Positions 47,093-54,755 of a stretch of DNA of 64,000 nt are shown here, piece after piece. Position numbers and translations under genes: made by a program. This DNA is from CAVQWT01 sp963717705 (GTDB lineage Bacteria > Pseudomonadota > Gammaproteobacteria > Burkholderiales > Casimicrobiaceae): the NCBI GenBank assembly GCA_963717705.1, contig CAVQWT010000005.1, positions 558,001-622,000 on the forward strand. The letters are read 5' to 3'. The number at the start of each line of letters is the position of its first letter. Position 1 is the first letter of the stretch. Under the pieces are notes generated by a model. That model had not been told where the DNA came from, ran no database searches, and worked only from the letters and a program-made list of their open reading frames with translations.

Positions 47093-47602
47093 ATGCGTCG
47101 CGCGCTGGACCGCCTCTACGACGCCGCCGCCGCCCTGGCGGCGGTTTTTTTGATCGGCGTGCTGGCGATGGTGGTGACCGGCGTCGCGGGCCGGCTGCTC
47201 AACTTCCACGTGCCCGGCACCGACAGTTACGCCGGGTACTGCATGGCGGCGGCCGGCTTCCTCGCGCTCGCCCACACGCTGAAGCGGGGCGAGCACATCC
47301 GCGTCAGCCTCATCCTCGAACGCCTCGGGGCCGGGGCGCAGCGCGGCCTCGAGCTGTGGTCGCTGGCCGCGGCGACGCTGCTCGCCGCGCTGTTCGCGTT
47401 CTACAGCGTCCGGCTGGCCGTCCAGAGCTGGCAGTTCAACGACGTCTCGACCGGCAACGACGCGACGCCGCTGTGGATCCCGCAGCTCGCGATGGCGGCC
47501 GGAACCGTGGTGCTGCTGATCGCGTTCATCGACGAGCTGGTGCTGGAGTGGCGGGGCAAGCGCCGCCGCGTCGCGCCGGCCGAGGCGCTGCACAACGAAT
47601 GA
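47093..47602 (+). CDS. TRAP transporter small permease, DctQ family
   Basis: A 169-residue membrane protein with four helices; residues about 10-32 are the first (YDAAAALAAVFLIGVLAMVV). It has GRLLNFHVPGTDSYAGYCMAAAGFLALAHTLKRGEHIRVSLI-type sequence (abbreviated), with the family's polar GEHIRVS motif, and ends in a basic cytoplasmic tail. GTG 47075, overlapping the dctP stop (GTGA) and in frame, would add six residues and is an equal alternative. The first helix codons contain a perfect terminator-like hairpin with seven T. The DctM gene overlaps its stop (ATGA). Confidence 0.9.
   Translation: MRRALDRLYDAAAALAAVFLIGVLAMVVTGVAGRLLNFHVPGTDSYAGYCMAAAGFLALAHTLKRGEHIRVSLILERLGAGAQRGLELWSLAAATLLAALFAFYSVRLAVQSWQFNDVSTGNDATPLWIPQLAMAAGTVVLLIAFIDELVLEWRGKRRRVAPAEALHNE
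47124..47151 (+). terminator. intrinsic-terminator-like hairpin inside the dctQ coding region
   Basis: An 8-bp all-GC stem CCGCCGCC/GGCGGCGG (47124-47131 and 47137-47144) with a GCCCT loop is followed directly by seven T (47145-47151). It is coding (Ala-Ala-Leu-Ala-Ala-Val-Phe-Leu) and uses GTT, TTT and TTG, rare in this genome. Partial termination here would lower dctQM transcription relative to dctP. Confidence 0.7.
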
Positions 47603-48903
47603 GCGATCCCGCCATCACCGGCCTGCTGGTCGTCACGCTGTTCCTGCTGCTCGGCAGCGGCGTGTGGATCGGCCTGGCGCTCGCCGGCGTCGCGTGGATC
47701 GGCATGGAGCTCTTCAGCTCGCGCCCTGCCGGCGACGCGATGGCCGTCACCATCTGGGGCAGCGCGTCGTCGTGGACGCTGACCGCGCTGCCGCTGTTCG
47801 TCTGGATGGGCGAGATCCTGTTCCGCACGCGGCTGTCCGAGGACATGTTCAAGGGCCTCGCGCCGTGGCTCGAGCGCGTGCCCGGGCGGCTGCTGCACAC
47901 CAACATCATCGGCTGCACGATCTTCGCCGCGGTGTCGGGGTCGTCGGCGGCGACCTGCGCGACCATCGGCAAGATGACGCTGCCGGAACTGAAGCAGCGC
48001 GGCTACCCCGAGGGCATGACCATCGGCACGCTGGCCGGCGCCGGCACGCTGGGGCTGCTGATCCCACCGTCGATCATCATGATCGTCTACGGCGTGTCCG
48101 CCGACGTCTCGATCGCGCAGCTGTTCATCGCCGGCGTCGTTCCCGGCCTGATGCTGGGGCTGCTGTTCTCCGGCTACATCGTGGTCTGGGCGCTCGCCAA
48201 CCCGGGAAAGATCCCCGAGATCACCCACCGGACCACGCTCGCGCAGAAGCTCGCCGCCGCTCGGCACCTGATCCCCGTCGTGCTGCTGATCGCCGCGGTG
48301 CTGGGGTCGATCTACGCCGGCGTCGCGACCGCGACCGAGGCGGCGGCGTTCGGCGTGCTGGGCTCGCTGGCGATCTCGGGCTGGCAGGGCTCGCTGACCT
48401 GGGCGAGCTTCCGCGACAGCCTGCTCGGCGGCACGCGCCTGTACTGCATGATCGCGCTGATCCTCGCGGGCGCGGCGTTCCTGACCTTGTCGATGGGCTA
48501 CATCGGGCTGCCGCGGCACCTGGCCGAGTGGATCGGCTCGCTGGGCCTGTCGCCGTTCGCGCTGATCGTCGCGCTGGCGGCTTTCTACATCGTGCTCGGC
48601 TGCTTCCTCGACGGCATCTCGATGGTCGTGCTGACGATGGGCGTGATCCTGCCGACGGTGCAGGCGGCCGGCATCGACCTGCTCTGGTTCGGCATCTTCA
48701 TCGTGCTGGTCGTCGAGATGGCGCAGATCACCCCGCCGGTCGGCTTCAACCTGTTCGTGCTGCAGGGCATGACCAGGCGCGAGATCACGTACATCGCCCG
48801 CCACACGCTGCCGATGTTCTTCCTCATGATCGTCGCGGTGCTGCTGATCTGGTTCTTCCCGCAGCTCATCACCTGGCTGCCGCAGCAGATGAAGCTCGGA
48901 TGA
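47599..48903 (+). CDS. TRAP transporter large permease, DctM family
   Basis: The 434-residue sodium-dependent transport subunit with about twelve helices and two re-entrant hairpins. It shows VSGSSAATCATIGKMTLPELKQRGYPEGMTIG-type sequence (given in part), LAGAGTLGLLIPPSIIMIVYG, GVATATEAAAFG and ITPPVGFNLFVLQGM, which are family hallmarks including the Ser/Thr/Asn-rich hairpin tips. The ATG overlaps the dctQ stop by four bases. It completes the DctPQM importer encoded beside the racemase and oxoprolinase genes. Confidence 0.96.
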   Translation: MSDPAITGLLVVTLFLLLGSGVWIGLALAGVAWIGMELFSSRPAGDAMAVTIWGSASSWTLTALPLFVWMGEILFRTRLSEDMFKGLAPWLERVPGRLLHTNIIGCTIFAAVSGSSAATCATIGKMTLPELKQRGYPEGMTIGTLAGAGTLGLLIPPSIIMIVYGVSADVSIAQLFIAGVVPGLMLGLLFSGYIVVWALANPGKIPEITHRTTLAQKLAAARHLIPVVLLIAAVLGSIYAGVATATEAAAFGVLGSLAISGWQGSLTWASFRDSLLGGTRLYCMIALILAGAAFLTLSMGYIGLPRHLAEWIGSLGLSPFALIVALAAFYIVLGCFLDGISMVVLTMGVILPTVQAAGIDLLWFGIFIVLVVEMAQITPPVGFNLFVLQGMTRREITYIARHTLPMFFLMIVAVLLIWFFPQLITWLPQQMKLG

Positions 48904-48960
48904 CCCGCTCGCGCTCGCCCTGCACGCCCCGAGCGCGCCGCCGGCGCTGAGCAATCCGCC

Positions 48961-49857
48961 TTGCGAACTTCCGCCGACCTCATCGACGCCTTCTGCGACC
49001 AGGTCTGGCTGCAGGATGGCCTCGCCGCGTCGTCGCTCGCGAGCTACCGGCGCGACCTCGCCGCATGGGCCGCATGGCTCGAAGGCCGCGGCGGCGGGCT
49101 GCTCGCGGCGAAGCGCGACGACGTCGAGACCTGGCTCGCCGACCAGTTCCGGGCCAGGGCGAAGGCGACGTCGATCGGCCGCCGGCTGTCGTCGCTGCGC
49201 CGCTTCTACGCGCTGCAGCTGCAGCAGGGAACCCTGACGAAGGATCCGACGCTTCGCGTGCAGGCGCCGAAGCTCCCGCGGCGGCTGCCGAAGAGCCTGT
49301 CCGAGGCGCAGGTCGAGGCGCTGCTGGCGGCGCCCGCCGCCGGCACGACGCTGGGCCTGCGCGACCGCGCGATGCTGGAGACGCTGTACGCGACGGGGCT
49401 GCGGGTGTCGGAGCTGACGGGCCTCAAGCTCGCGCAGGTGTCGCTCGACATGGGCGTCGTGCGGGTGCTGGGCAAGGGCAGCAAGGAACGCCTCGTCCCG
49501 CTCGGCGAGGAGGCGATCGACTGGCTGAAGCGCTACCTCGCGTCCGCGCGGGTCGAGCTCGCCGGCACGGCGAAGTCCGACGCGATGTTCGTCACCGCGC
49601 GCGGCGGCCCGATGACGCGTCAGGCGTTCTGGGGGCTGGTGAAGCGCTACGCCCTCAAGGCCGGCCTCGCGCCGGCGGGCCTTTCGCCCCACGTGCTGCG
49701 GCACGCGTTCGCGACGCACCTGCTCAACCACGGCGCCGACCTGCGCGTCGTCCAGCTGCTGCTCGGCCACGCCGACATCACGACGACGACGATCTACACG
49801 CACGTCGCGCGCGAGCGGCTGAAGGCGCTGCACGCGCAGCATCACCCGCGCGGCTAG
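48961..49857 (+). CDS. xerD: site-specific tyrosine recombinase XerD
   Basis: A 298-residue integrase-family recombinase that resolves chromosome dimers at dif with XerC. The N-terminal SAM-like domain (AFCDQVWLQDGLAASSLASYRRDL) is followed by the catalytic domain with Arg in YATGLRVSELTGL, Lys in GKGSKERLVPLG, the HxxR box in SPHVLRHAFATHLL, His in LLGHADITTT and the nucleophile Tyr in TIYTHV. The TTG start at 48961 gives the normal XerD length. Gene order alone would allow a phage integrase, but the sequence is the housekeeping type. No dif site was seen here. Confidence 0.95.
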   Translation: MRTSADLIDAFCDQVWLQDGLAASSLASYRRDLAAWAAWLEGRGGGLLAAKRDDVETWLADQFRARAKATSIGRRLSSLRRFYALQLQQGTLTKDPTLRVQAPKLPRRLPKSLSEAQVEALLAAPAAGTTLGLRDRAMLETLYATGLRVSELTGLKLAQVSLDMGVVRVLGKGSKERLVPLGEEAIDWLKRYLASARVELAGTAKSDAMFVTARGGPMTRQAFWGLVKRYALKAGLAPAGLSPHVLRHAFATHLLNHGADLRVVQLLLGHADITTTTIYTHVARERLKALHAQHHPRG

Positions 49858-49910
49858 CGTGGGATAATCGGCGCCCCCGGCTCCCCACCCTCCCGTTCAC
49901 CCGCTGCGCG

Positions 49911-50813
49911 ATGGTCCGAACCCTGCTCAGCCGCCTTGCCCGCCGGCTCGCCGGCCCGCGAGGCGGTGCGTTCGCCGCGGACTCCGCGCCGGCGGTCCCG
50001 CGGGCGCCGGATGCCGGTTTCGCGGTGCTGCCGGAAGCCACCGACCTCGCCGCGCTGCCGCGGGGAACCCCCGTGCCGTTCGTCTGCAATCTCTGCGGCC
50101 TCGCGAACATCGTCCCGGTCGAGGCGCTGTCCCGCGAAGTGCCGTCGTGCGCCGGCTGCGGGTCGACGGTGCGCTTCCGTGCGATGGCGCATCTCGTCGT
50201 CCGCGAACTCGGCCTGCCGGACGCGCCGCTCGCCGCGCTGCCGCGGCGGAAGGACGTGGTCGGCCTCGGGCTGTCCGACGCCGCCGCCTACGCCGTCGCG
50301 CTGGCGGATCGCTTCGACTACACCAACACCTGGTATCACGCCGAGCCGCGGCTCGACATCGCGGCGATTCCCGCTGCCCGCATCGGCACGCTCGACTTCC
50401 TCGTCGCGAGCGACGTGTTCGAGCACGTCGTGCCGCCGATCGGCGTGGCGTTCCGCAATGCGCATGCGCTGCTCAAGCCCGGCGGCGTGCTGGTCCTCAC
50501 CGTGCCGTTCTCGCTCGACGCCGAAACGGTCGAGCACTTCCCCGACCTCCACGACTGGCGGATCGAGGTCGAGGACGGCAGGCACGTGCTGCTCAACCGG
50601 ACGCACGACGGGCGGTCGCAGCGCTTCGCCGACCTCGTCTTCCACGGCGGCCCGGGGTCGACGCTGGAGATGCGGCTGTTCTCGCGCGACGCGCTGCTGC
50701 GCGAGCTCGCCGCCGCCGGCTTTCGCGAGGTACGCATCGCCGCCGAGCCCTGCGTCGCGCACGGCATCGTCTGGCCCGAGCCGTGGTCGGTGCCGATCGT
50801 CGCGCGCGCCTGA
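49911..50813 (+). CDS. class I SAM-dependent methyltransferase with zinc-ribbon-like N-terminus
   Basis: A 300-residue protein. The N-terminal about 50 residues are basic and not conserved. Two Cys pairs (VCNLCG, about residue 60, and CAGCGS, about residue 82) suggest a zinc ribbon. The Rossmann part has DVVGLGLSDAAAY in place of a classic GxGxG loop, then LVASDVFEHVVPPIGVAFRNAHALLKPGGVLVLTVPF (quoted in part), which is the methyltransferase beta-4/beta-5 signature. No target can be named. It follows xerD on the same strand and precedes ybaK. Confidence 0.78.
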   Translation: MVRTLLSRLARRLAGPRGGAFAADSAPAVPRAPDAGFAVLPEATDLAALPRGTPVPFVCNLCGLANIVPVEALSREVPSCAGCGSTVRFRAMAHLVVRELGLPDAPLAALPRRKDVVGLGLSDAAAYAVALADRFDYTNTWYHAEPRLDIAAIPAARIGTLDFLVASDVFEHVVPPIGVAFRNAHALLKPGGVLVLTVPFSLDAETVEHFPDLHDWRIEVEDGRHVLLNRTHDGRSQRFADLVFHGGPGSTLEMRLFSRDALLRELAAAGFREVRIAAEPCVAHGIVWPEPWSVPIVARA

Positions 50814-50829
50814 CCACGGCCCCGCCGCG

Positions 50830-51330
50830 ATGAGCAAGGACCGGTTTCCCGTCACCGCCGCCGTCCGCGTCCTGCGCGAGCACGACGTCGCATTCACGCA
50901 CCACCCGTACGACTACGAGGAGCGCGGCGGCACCGCGGTGTCGGCGCGCGAGCTCGGCGTACCCGAGCACCAGGTGGTCAAGACGCTGGTCATGGAGGAC
51001 GACGCGAAGCGGCCGCTGGTCGCGCTGATGCACGGCGATCGCGAGGTGTCGACCCGCAACCTCGCACGGCTGATCGGCGTGAAGACCGTGAGCCCGTGCG
51101 CGCCCGCGGTCGCCGACCGGCACTCGGGCTATCAGGTCGGCGGCACCAGCCCGTTCGGCACGCGGCGCGCGATGCCGGTCTACGTGCAGGCGACGATCGC
51201 CGAGCTGCCGTACGTCTACGTCAACGGCGGGCGCCGCGGCTACCTGGTGGGCATGGCGCCCGCCGACCTGATCCGCGTGCTGCGGCCGGTGGTTGCAGAG
51301 TTCGCGACGGCGGCGGGCGATCCGGGCTAG
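50830..51330 (+). CDS. ybaK: aminoacyl-tRNA deacylase, YbaK/EbsC type
   Basis: A 166-residue trans-editing protein that deacylates mischarged Cys-tRNA(Pro) or similar. It starts FPVTAAVRVLREHDVAFTHHPYDY and has QVVKTLVMEDDAKRPLVALMHGDREV, the catalytic Lys in the VKTLVM block, and SPFGTRRAMPVYVQATI, the YbaK-specific GTSPFG loop. The length and motifs fit YbaK rather than ProX. It is 16 nt from the methyltransferase gene and convergent with folB. Confidence 0.93.
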   Translation: MSKDRFPVTAAVRVLREHDVAFTHHPYDYEERGGTAVSARELGVPEHQVVKTLVMEDDAKRPLVALMHGDREVSTRNLARLIGVKTVSPCAPAVADRHSGYQVGGTSPFGTRRAMPVYVQATIAELPYVYVNGGRRGYLVGMAPADLIRVLRPVVAEFATAAGDPG

Positions 51331-51345
51331 CGGCGCGCGCCCGCG

Positions 51346-51702
51346 TCACGCGCCGGCGCGGCGCTCGATCGACACGCCGATCTCCCGGACGCCACGGATC
51401 GCGCCGAGCTTGGCCACGCGCACCTTGACCCACGGCGCATGGAACTCCGCGAGCACGAGCCGCGCGATCGCGTCGGCGAAGCGCTCGAGGAGCTGGTGCG
51501 GATGCTCGGCGGCGAACGCCTGCAGCCGGCGGACGACCGCGGCGTAGTCGAGCGCGTCGGCGAAGTCGCCACTTTCGAACACGCGGTCCGACGGCATGCC
51601 GAGCTCCACGTCGATGCGCACGGCCTGCGAGCGTGCGCGCTCCCAGTCGTAGATGCCGATGCGTGTCTCGACCCTGAGCTCGTGGATGAAGATGGTGTTC
51701 AT
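51346..51702 (-). CDS. folB: dihydroneopterin aldolase
   Basis: A 118-residue enzyme of folate biosynthesis that converts dihydroneopterin to 6-hydroxymethyldihydropterin and glycolaldehyde. It shows IFIHELRVETRIGIYDWERA with the active-site Glu, ALDYAAVVRRLQAFAAEHPHQLLERFAD (partly quoted), and VRVAKLGAIRGVREIGVSIER with the catalytic Lys. A -10-like TAGAAT on the minus strand at 51777-51772 would give a leader of about 65 nt. It is divergent from plsY across 113 nt. Confidence 0.94.
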   Translation of the reverse strand: MNTIFIHELRVETRIGIYDWERARSQAVRIDVELGMPSDRVFESGDFADALDYAAVVRRLQAFAAEHPHQLLERFADAIARLVLAEFHAPWVKVRVAKLGAIRGVREIGVSIERRAGA

Positions 51703-51815
51703 GTCGGCGTCCGGCGGCCCCGTGCCGGCGCGGGTTGCGGACGGCGAACGATTGCAGGAAACTGCGGACGCATTCTAACCGACGCACCGCCCCATGCCGG
51801 CGGTCGCCCTGCCCG

Positions 51816-52415
51816 ATGACTTCCTCCCTCGCCTTCGTCGCCCTCGCCTACCTGATCGGCTCGGTGTCGTTCGCCGTCGTCACCAGCAAGCTGTTCGACC
51901 TGCCCGACCCGCACAGCTACGGCAGCGGCAATCCGGGCGCGACCAACGTGCTGCGAACCGGCAACAAGGCCGCCGCGGCGCTCACGCTCGTCGGCGACGG
52001 CATGAAGGGCTGGCTGGCCGTGGTGCTCGCCCAGCAGCTCGGACCCTCGTTCGGCGTCGCGGCGTGGACGGTGCCCGCGGTGGCGCTGGCAGTCTTCCTG
52101 GGTCACCTGTTCCCGCTGTACCACGGTTTCAAGGGCGGCAAGGGCGTGGCGACGGCGGCGGGGATCATGGTGGCAATGCACTGGCCGCTGGGGCTGGCGC
52201 TCGCGGTCCTGTGGGCGGTGATGGCGCTGGGCTTCAAGATCAGCTCGCTGGCCGCGCTGACCACCGCGCTGCTGGCCCCGCTCGGCGCGTTCTATGTGTT
52301 CGGCAACACGCTCGCGGCATGGATCTGGGTGCCGATGGCGGCGCTGCTGTTCTGGCGCCATCGCGGCAACATCCGGCAGCTGATGCAGGGCCGCGAGCGC
52401 ACCATCGGGCGCTGA
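51816..52415 (+). CDS. plsY: glycerol-3-phosphate acyltransferase PlsY
   Basis: A 199-residue membrane enzyme that transfers acyl from acyl phosphate to glycerol-3-phosphate, making lysophosphatidic acid. It has about five helices and the three conserved cytoplasmic-loop motifs: GSGNPGATNVLRTGN, GHLFPLYHGFKGGKGVATAAG and ALGFKISSLAALTTALLAP. The tail (FWRHRGNIRQLMQGRERTIGR) contains the Arg/Asn motif typical of the family. ATG 51816 was chosen so that helix 1 starts at residue 4. Confidence 0.96.
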   Translation: MTSSLAFVALAYLIGSVSFAVVTSKLFDLPDPHSYGSGNPGATNVLRTGNKAAAALTLVGDGMKGWLAVVLAQQLGPSFGVAAWTVPAVALAVFLGHLFPLYHGFKGGKGVATAAGIMVAMHWPLGLALAVLWAVMALGFKISSLAALTTALLAPLGAFYVFGNTLAAWIWVPMAALLFWRHRGNIRQLMQGRERTIGR

Positions 52416-52554
52416 GCCGCGCACGAGGCCGGGCGCCGATCGCGCGAAGCGCGCCGCTGGCGGGCGCTCCGACGGGCGGCGCTCGCAACTCCGGTACCGG
52501 CCGGCTCGGCAACGTCCGAGTGCCGTTCAGGCATTCGGGCAGAAACCTGCAGCC

Positions 52555-53640
52555 TCAGCCCGGCGCCGGCAGCGACGCGAGATCCCAGCGCGGACGCACG
52601 CCGAACGCGCCGGCTTGCGCATCCGCGACGCCGGCGGCGGCGCTTTCCGGCGGCAGCCGCGCCGCCGTCCCTGCCTCCGGCACGCCGCCCGCGGCTCCCG
52701 CCAGCCGCAGCGCGCCGACCAGCGCGATCATCGCGCCGTTGTCGGTGCAGAACGCGAGCGGCGGATAGAACACCGCGCCGCCGCGCGCCTCGACCGTGGC
52801 CGTCAACCGCTCCCGCAGCTCGCGATTGGCGCCGACGCCGCCGGCGACGACCAGCCGTTCGCGACCGGTCGCGCCCAGCGCCGCGAGCGCCTTCGCCACC
52901 AGCACGTCAACGACCGCGTGCTGGAACTCGCGGGCGATGTCGGCGCGGCGCGCGTCGGTCAGCGCCTCCTTCCTCGTCGCCGTCAGCACGGCCGTCTTCA
53001 GCCCCGAGAAGCTGAAGTCGAGGTCGCCCGAATCGAGCATCGGGCGCGGCAGGCTGAGCGCGCCGTCGCGTCCGTCCTCGGCGAGCGCCGCCAGCGCGGG
53101 TCCGCCGGGATAGCTCAGGCCGAGGAGCTTCGCGGTCTTGTCGAAGGCCTCGCCGGCGGCGTCGTCCTGCGTGTCGCCCAGCAGCCGGTAGCGGCCCACG
53201 CCTTCGACGTCGAAGAGCTGCGTGTGGCCGCCCGAAACCAGCAGGGCGACGAACGGAAACGCCGGGCTCGGTGCCGCCAGCAGCGGCGACAGCAGGTGGC
53301 CCTCGAGGTGGTGGACGCCGATCACCGGCCGCTCGAGCGCCTGCCCCAGCGCGCGGGCGACGCTGGCGCCGACCAGCAGCGCGCCGGCGAGTCCGGGCCC
53401 CTCGGTGAACGCGATGCCGTCGATGTCGGCCAGCGCAAGCCCCGCATCCGCCAGCACGCGCTCGACCAGCGGCACCACCCGCCGCACGTGGTCGCGCGAG
53501 GCGAGCTCGGGGACCACCCCGCCGAAGGCCTCGTGCATCGCGACCTGCGAGTGCAGCGCGTGGGCGACGAGCCCGCGGTCGCTGTCGTAGACGGCCACGC
53601 CGGTTTCGTCGCAGGAGGTTTCGATGCCCAGTACGCGCAT
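52555..53640 (-). CDS. tsaD: tRNA N6-adenosine threonylcarbamoyltransferase TsaD
   Basis: A 361-residue enzyme that transfers threonylcarbamoyl to A37 of ANN-decoding tRNAs, working with TsaB/TsaE/TsaC. It begins MRVLGIETSCDETGVAVYD. Metal-binding His residues are in GVHHLEGHLLSP, the ATP site in LVSGGHTQLFDVEG and GEAFDKTAKLLGL, and the C-terminal ASKHA motif in LVVAGGVGANRELRERL and FCTDNGAMIALVGALR. ATG 53640 is the family start. A TATAAT box ends 7 nt before it, so the mRNA may be leaderless. It is divergent from rpsU and convergent with plsY (139-nt gap with nothing notable). Confidence 0.97.
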   Translation of the reverse strand: MRVLGIETSCDETGVAVYDSDRGLVAHALHSQVAMHEAFGGVVPELASRDHVRRVVPLVERVLADAGLALADIDGIAFTEGPGLAGALLVGASVARALGQALERPVIGVHHLEGHLLSPLLAAPSPAFPFVALLVSGGHTQLFDVEGVGRYRLLGDTQDDAAGEAFDKTAKLLGLSYPGGPALAALAEDGRDGALSLPRPMLDSGDLDFSFSGLKTAVLTATRKEALTDARRADIAREFQHAVVDVLVAKALAALGATGRERLVVAGGVGANRELRERLTATVEARGGAVFYPPLAFCTDNGAMIALVGALRLAGAAGGVPEAGTAARLPPESAAAGVADAQAGAFGVRPRWDLASLPAPG

Positions 53641-53646
53641 GGCCCG

Positions 53647-53652
53647 ATTATA
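53647..53652 (-). promoter_or_regulatory. -10 element of tsaD, placing transcription start at the ATG
   Basis: On the minus strand a perfect TATAAT ends 7 nt before the tsaD ATG, so the first transcribed base should be at or next to the start codon. No Shine-Dalgarno sequence fits in between. The -35 region is GC-rich and weak. Confidence 0.6.
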
Positions 53653-53713
53653 GTGACGCCCCCGCCCGTCCACCCCGGGTCACGCCGCCATCTCTGCAGC
53701 CTCCCGGGGGGGC

Positions 53714-53743
53714 TTGCGCCGGTGCCGGCGCGGCGGTTATAAT
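53714..53743 (+). promoter_or_regulatory. sigma-70 promoter of rpsU and the macromolecular-synthesis operon
   Basis: TTGCGC (53714-53719), an 18-nt spacer and a perfect TATAAT (53738-53743) lie upstream of rpsU. Transcription would start near 53750, leaving a leader of about 48 nt. The strong -10 agrees with a ribosomal-protein gene. Confidence 0.8.
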
Positions 53744-53797
53744 TGCGGGCTACCGGTAACCTCCTGAACCAACAGGAAAAGAACAGGACTGTCCAAG

Positions 53798-54010
53798 ATG
53801 CCCAGCGTTCGCGTCCGCGAAAACGAGCCGTTCGAAGTGGCCCTCCGCCGCTTCAAGCGCACCATCGAGAAGACCGGCCTTCTCACCGAACTGCGCGCCC
53901 GCGAGTTCTACGAAAAGCCGACCTCCGAGCGCAAGCGCAAGCTGGCGGCGGCGGTCAAGCGTCACTACAAGCGCCTGCGCAGCCAGCAGCTGCCGCCGAA
54001 GCTGTACTGA
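53798..54010 (+). CDS. rpsU: 30S ribosomal protein S21
   Basis: The 70-residue basic protein of the small subunit platform, needed for initiation on normal mRNAs. The sequence PSVRVRENEPFEVALRRFKR, followed by TIEKTGLLTELRAREFYEKPT and a Lys/Arg-rich tail, is the canonical S21. It is the first gene of the rpsU-yqeY-dnaG-rpoD cluster. A strong intrinsic terminator follows 26 nt after the stop, so most transcripts should end here. Confidence 0.98.
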   Translation: MPSVRVRENEPFEVALRRFKRTIEKTGLLTELRAREFYEKPTSERKRKLAAAVKRHYKRLRSQQLPPKLY

Positions 54011-54035
54011 CCCGGCTCGAGCCGTACCGCAAGCG

Positions 54036-54060
54036 AGGGGCGAAGCGATTCGCCCCTTTT
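54036..54060 (+). terminator. intrinsic terminator after rpsU
   Basis: A perfect 9-bp stem AGGGGCGAA/TTCGCCCCT with a GCGA loop is followed by TTT (after the T that closes the stem), GC and TTT. It corresponds in position to the partial terminator that separates rpsU from dnaG expression in enteric bacteria. Confidence 0.9.
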
Positions 54061-54134
54061 GCTTTCCGGGCCTTCCGCCCCCACCCTGGAGATCAGCGCC
54101 GGGCGCATGTCGCCCGCATTCACGGGAGCCGTAG

Positions 54135-54578
54135 ATGTCGCTCAAGGCCCGCATCACCGAAGACATGAAGACCGCCATGCGCGCGAAGGACAGCGCGCGT
54201 CTGTCGACGATCCGCCTGCTGCTCGCGGCAATCAAGCAGCGCGAAGTCGACGAGCGCATCGAGCTGACCGATGCCGACGTCCTCGCCGTGATCGACCGGA
54301 TGGTCAAGCAGCGGCGGGACTCGATCAGCCAGTTCGAGGCCGGCCACCGCGCCGACCTCGTCGCCGTCGAGCGCGCCGAGGTCGACGTGCTGTCGGCGTA
54401 CCTGCCGGCGCAGGCGACGGCGGCGGAGATCGACGCCCTGATCGACGAGACCATCGCCGCGACGGGCGCCGCCGGCATCGCCGGCATGGGCAAGGTGATG
54501 GCGGTGCTGAAGCCCCGGCTGGCCGGGAGGGCCGACCTGGCCGCCGTTTCGGCCCGGGTCAAGGCAAAACTGGGCTGA
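54135..54578 (+). CDS. GatB/YqeY domain protein
   Basis: A 147-residue protein of the YqeY family, related to the tRNA-binding tail domain of GatB. It begins MSLKARITEDMKTAMRAKDSARLSTIRLLLAA (quoted in part) and contains QRRDSISQFEAGHRADLVAVERAEVDVLSAYLP and MGKVMAVLKPRLAGRADLAAVSARVKAKL (abbreviated). It probably influences tRNA handling, but the role is not settled. Its place between rpsU and dnaG is common in betaproteobacteria. A GGGAG ribosome site precedes the ATG. Confidence 0.93.
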   Translation: MSLKARITEDMKTAMRAKDSARLSTIRLLLAAIKQREVDERIELTDADVLAVIDRMVKQRRDSISQFEAGHRADLVAVERAEVDVLSAYLPAQATAAEIDALIDETIAATGAAGIAGMGKVMAVLKPRLAGRADLAAVSARVKAKLG

Positions 54579-54609
54579 CGATTCCACTGTTCAAAGCCCG
54601 CCGGTTGCC

Positions 54610-54615
54610 TATAAT
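54610..54615 (+). promoter_or_regulatory. -10 element of an internal promoter upstream of dnaG
   Basis: A perfect TATAAT about 30 nt after the yqeY stop stands in front of dnaG. The -35 region (TGTTCA, 16 nt upstream) is weak. The transcript would begin near 54622 and include the long hairpin at 54640-54691 in its leader. Confidence 0.6.
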
Positions 54616-54639
54616 CCAATCGTTCCCTGCCGTGTGACG

Positions 54640-54691
54640 CGCCACGCGCGGCCGGTTCGCGTATCGATCCGCGGGCCGGCCACGCGTGGCG
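54640..54691 (+). ncRNA. long hairpin in the dnaG leader
   Basis: CGCCACGCG-C-GGCCGG (54640-54655) pairs with CCGGCC-A-CGCGTGGCG (54676-54691): 15 bp with one mismatch and a 20-nt loop. It is followed by a T-rich TGGTTTTCT. It lies between the internal promoter and the dnaG start (54756), so it may act as an attenuator or RNA-processing site that keeps primase at a low level. Confidence 0.6.
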
Positions 54692-54755
54692 TGGTTTTCT
54701 CGGCAACCGCCTTTCCAGGCCCGCGCCCGCCCCGCGGGGAGCCAACGGCAACTCC

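Noticed and set aside
48961..49857. XerD-like recombinase as a phage or island integrase
   Set aside because: The motifs and length fit XerD, neighbours are housekeeping genes, and no attachment-site repeats or tRNA lie beside it.
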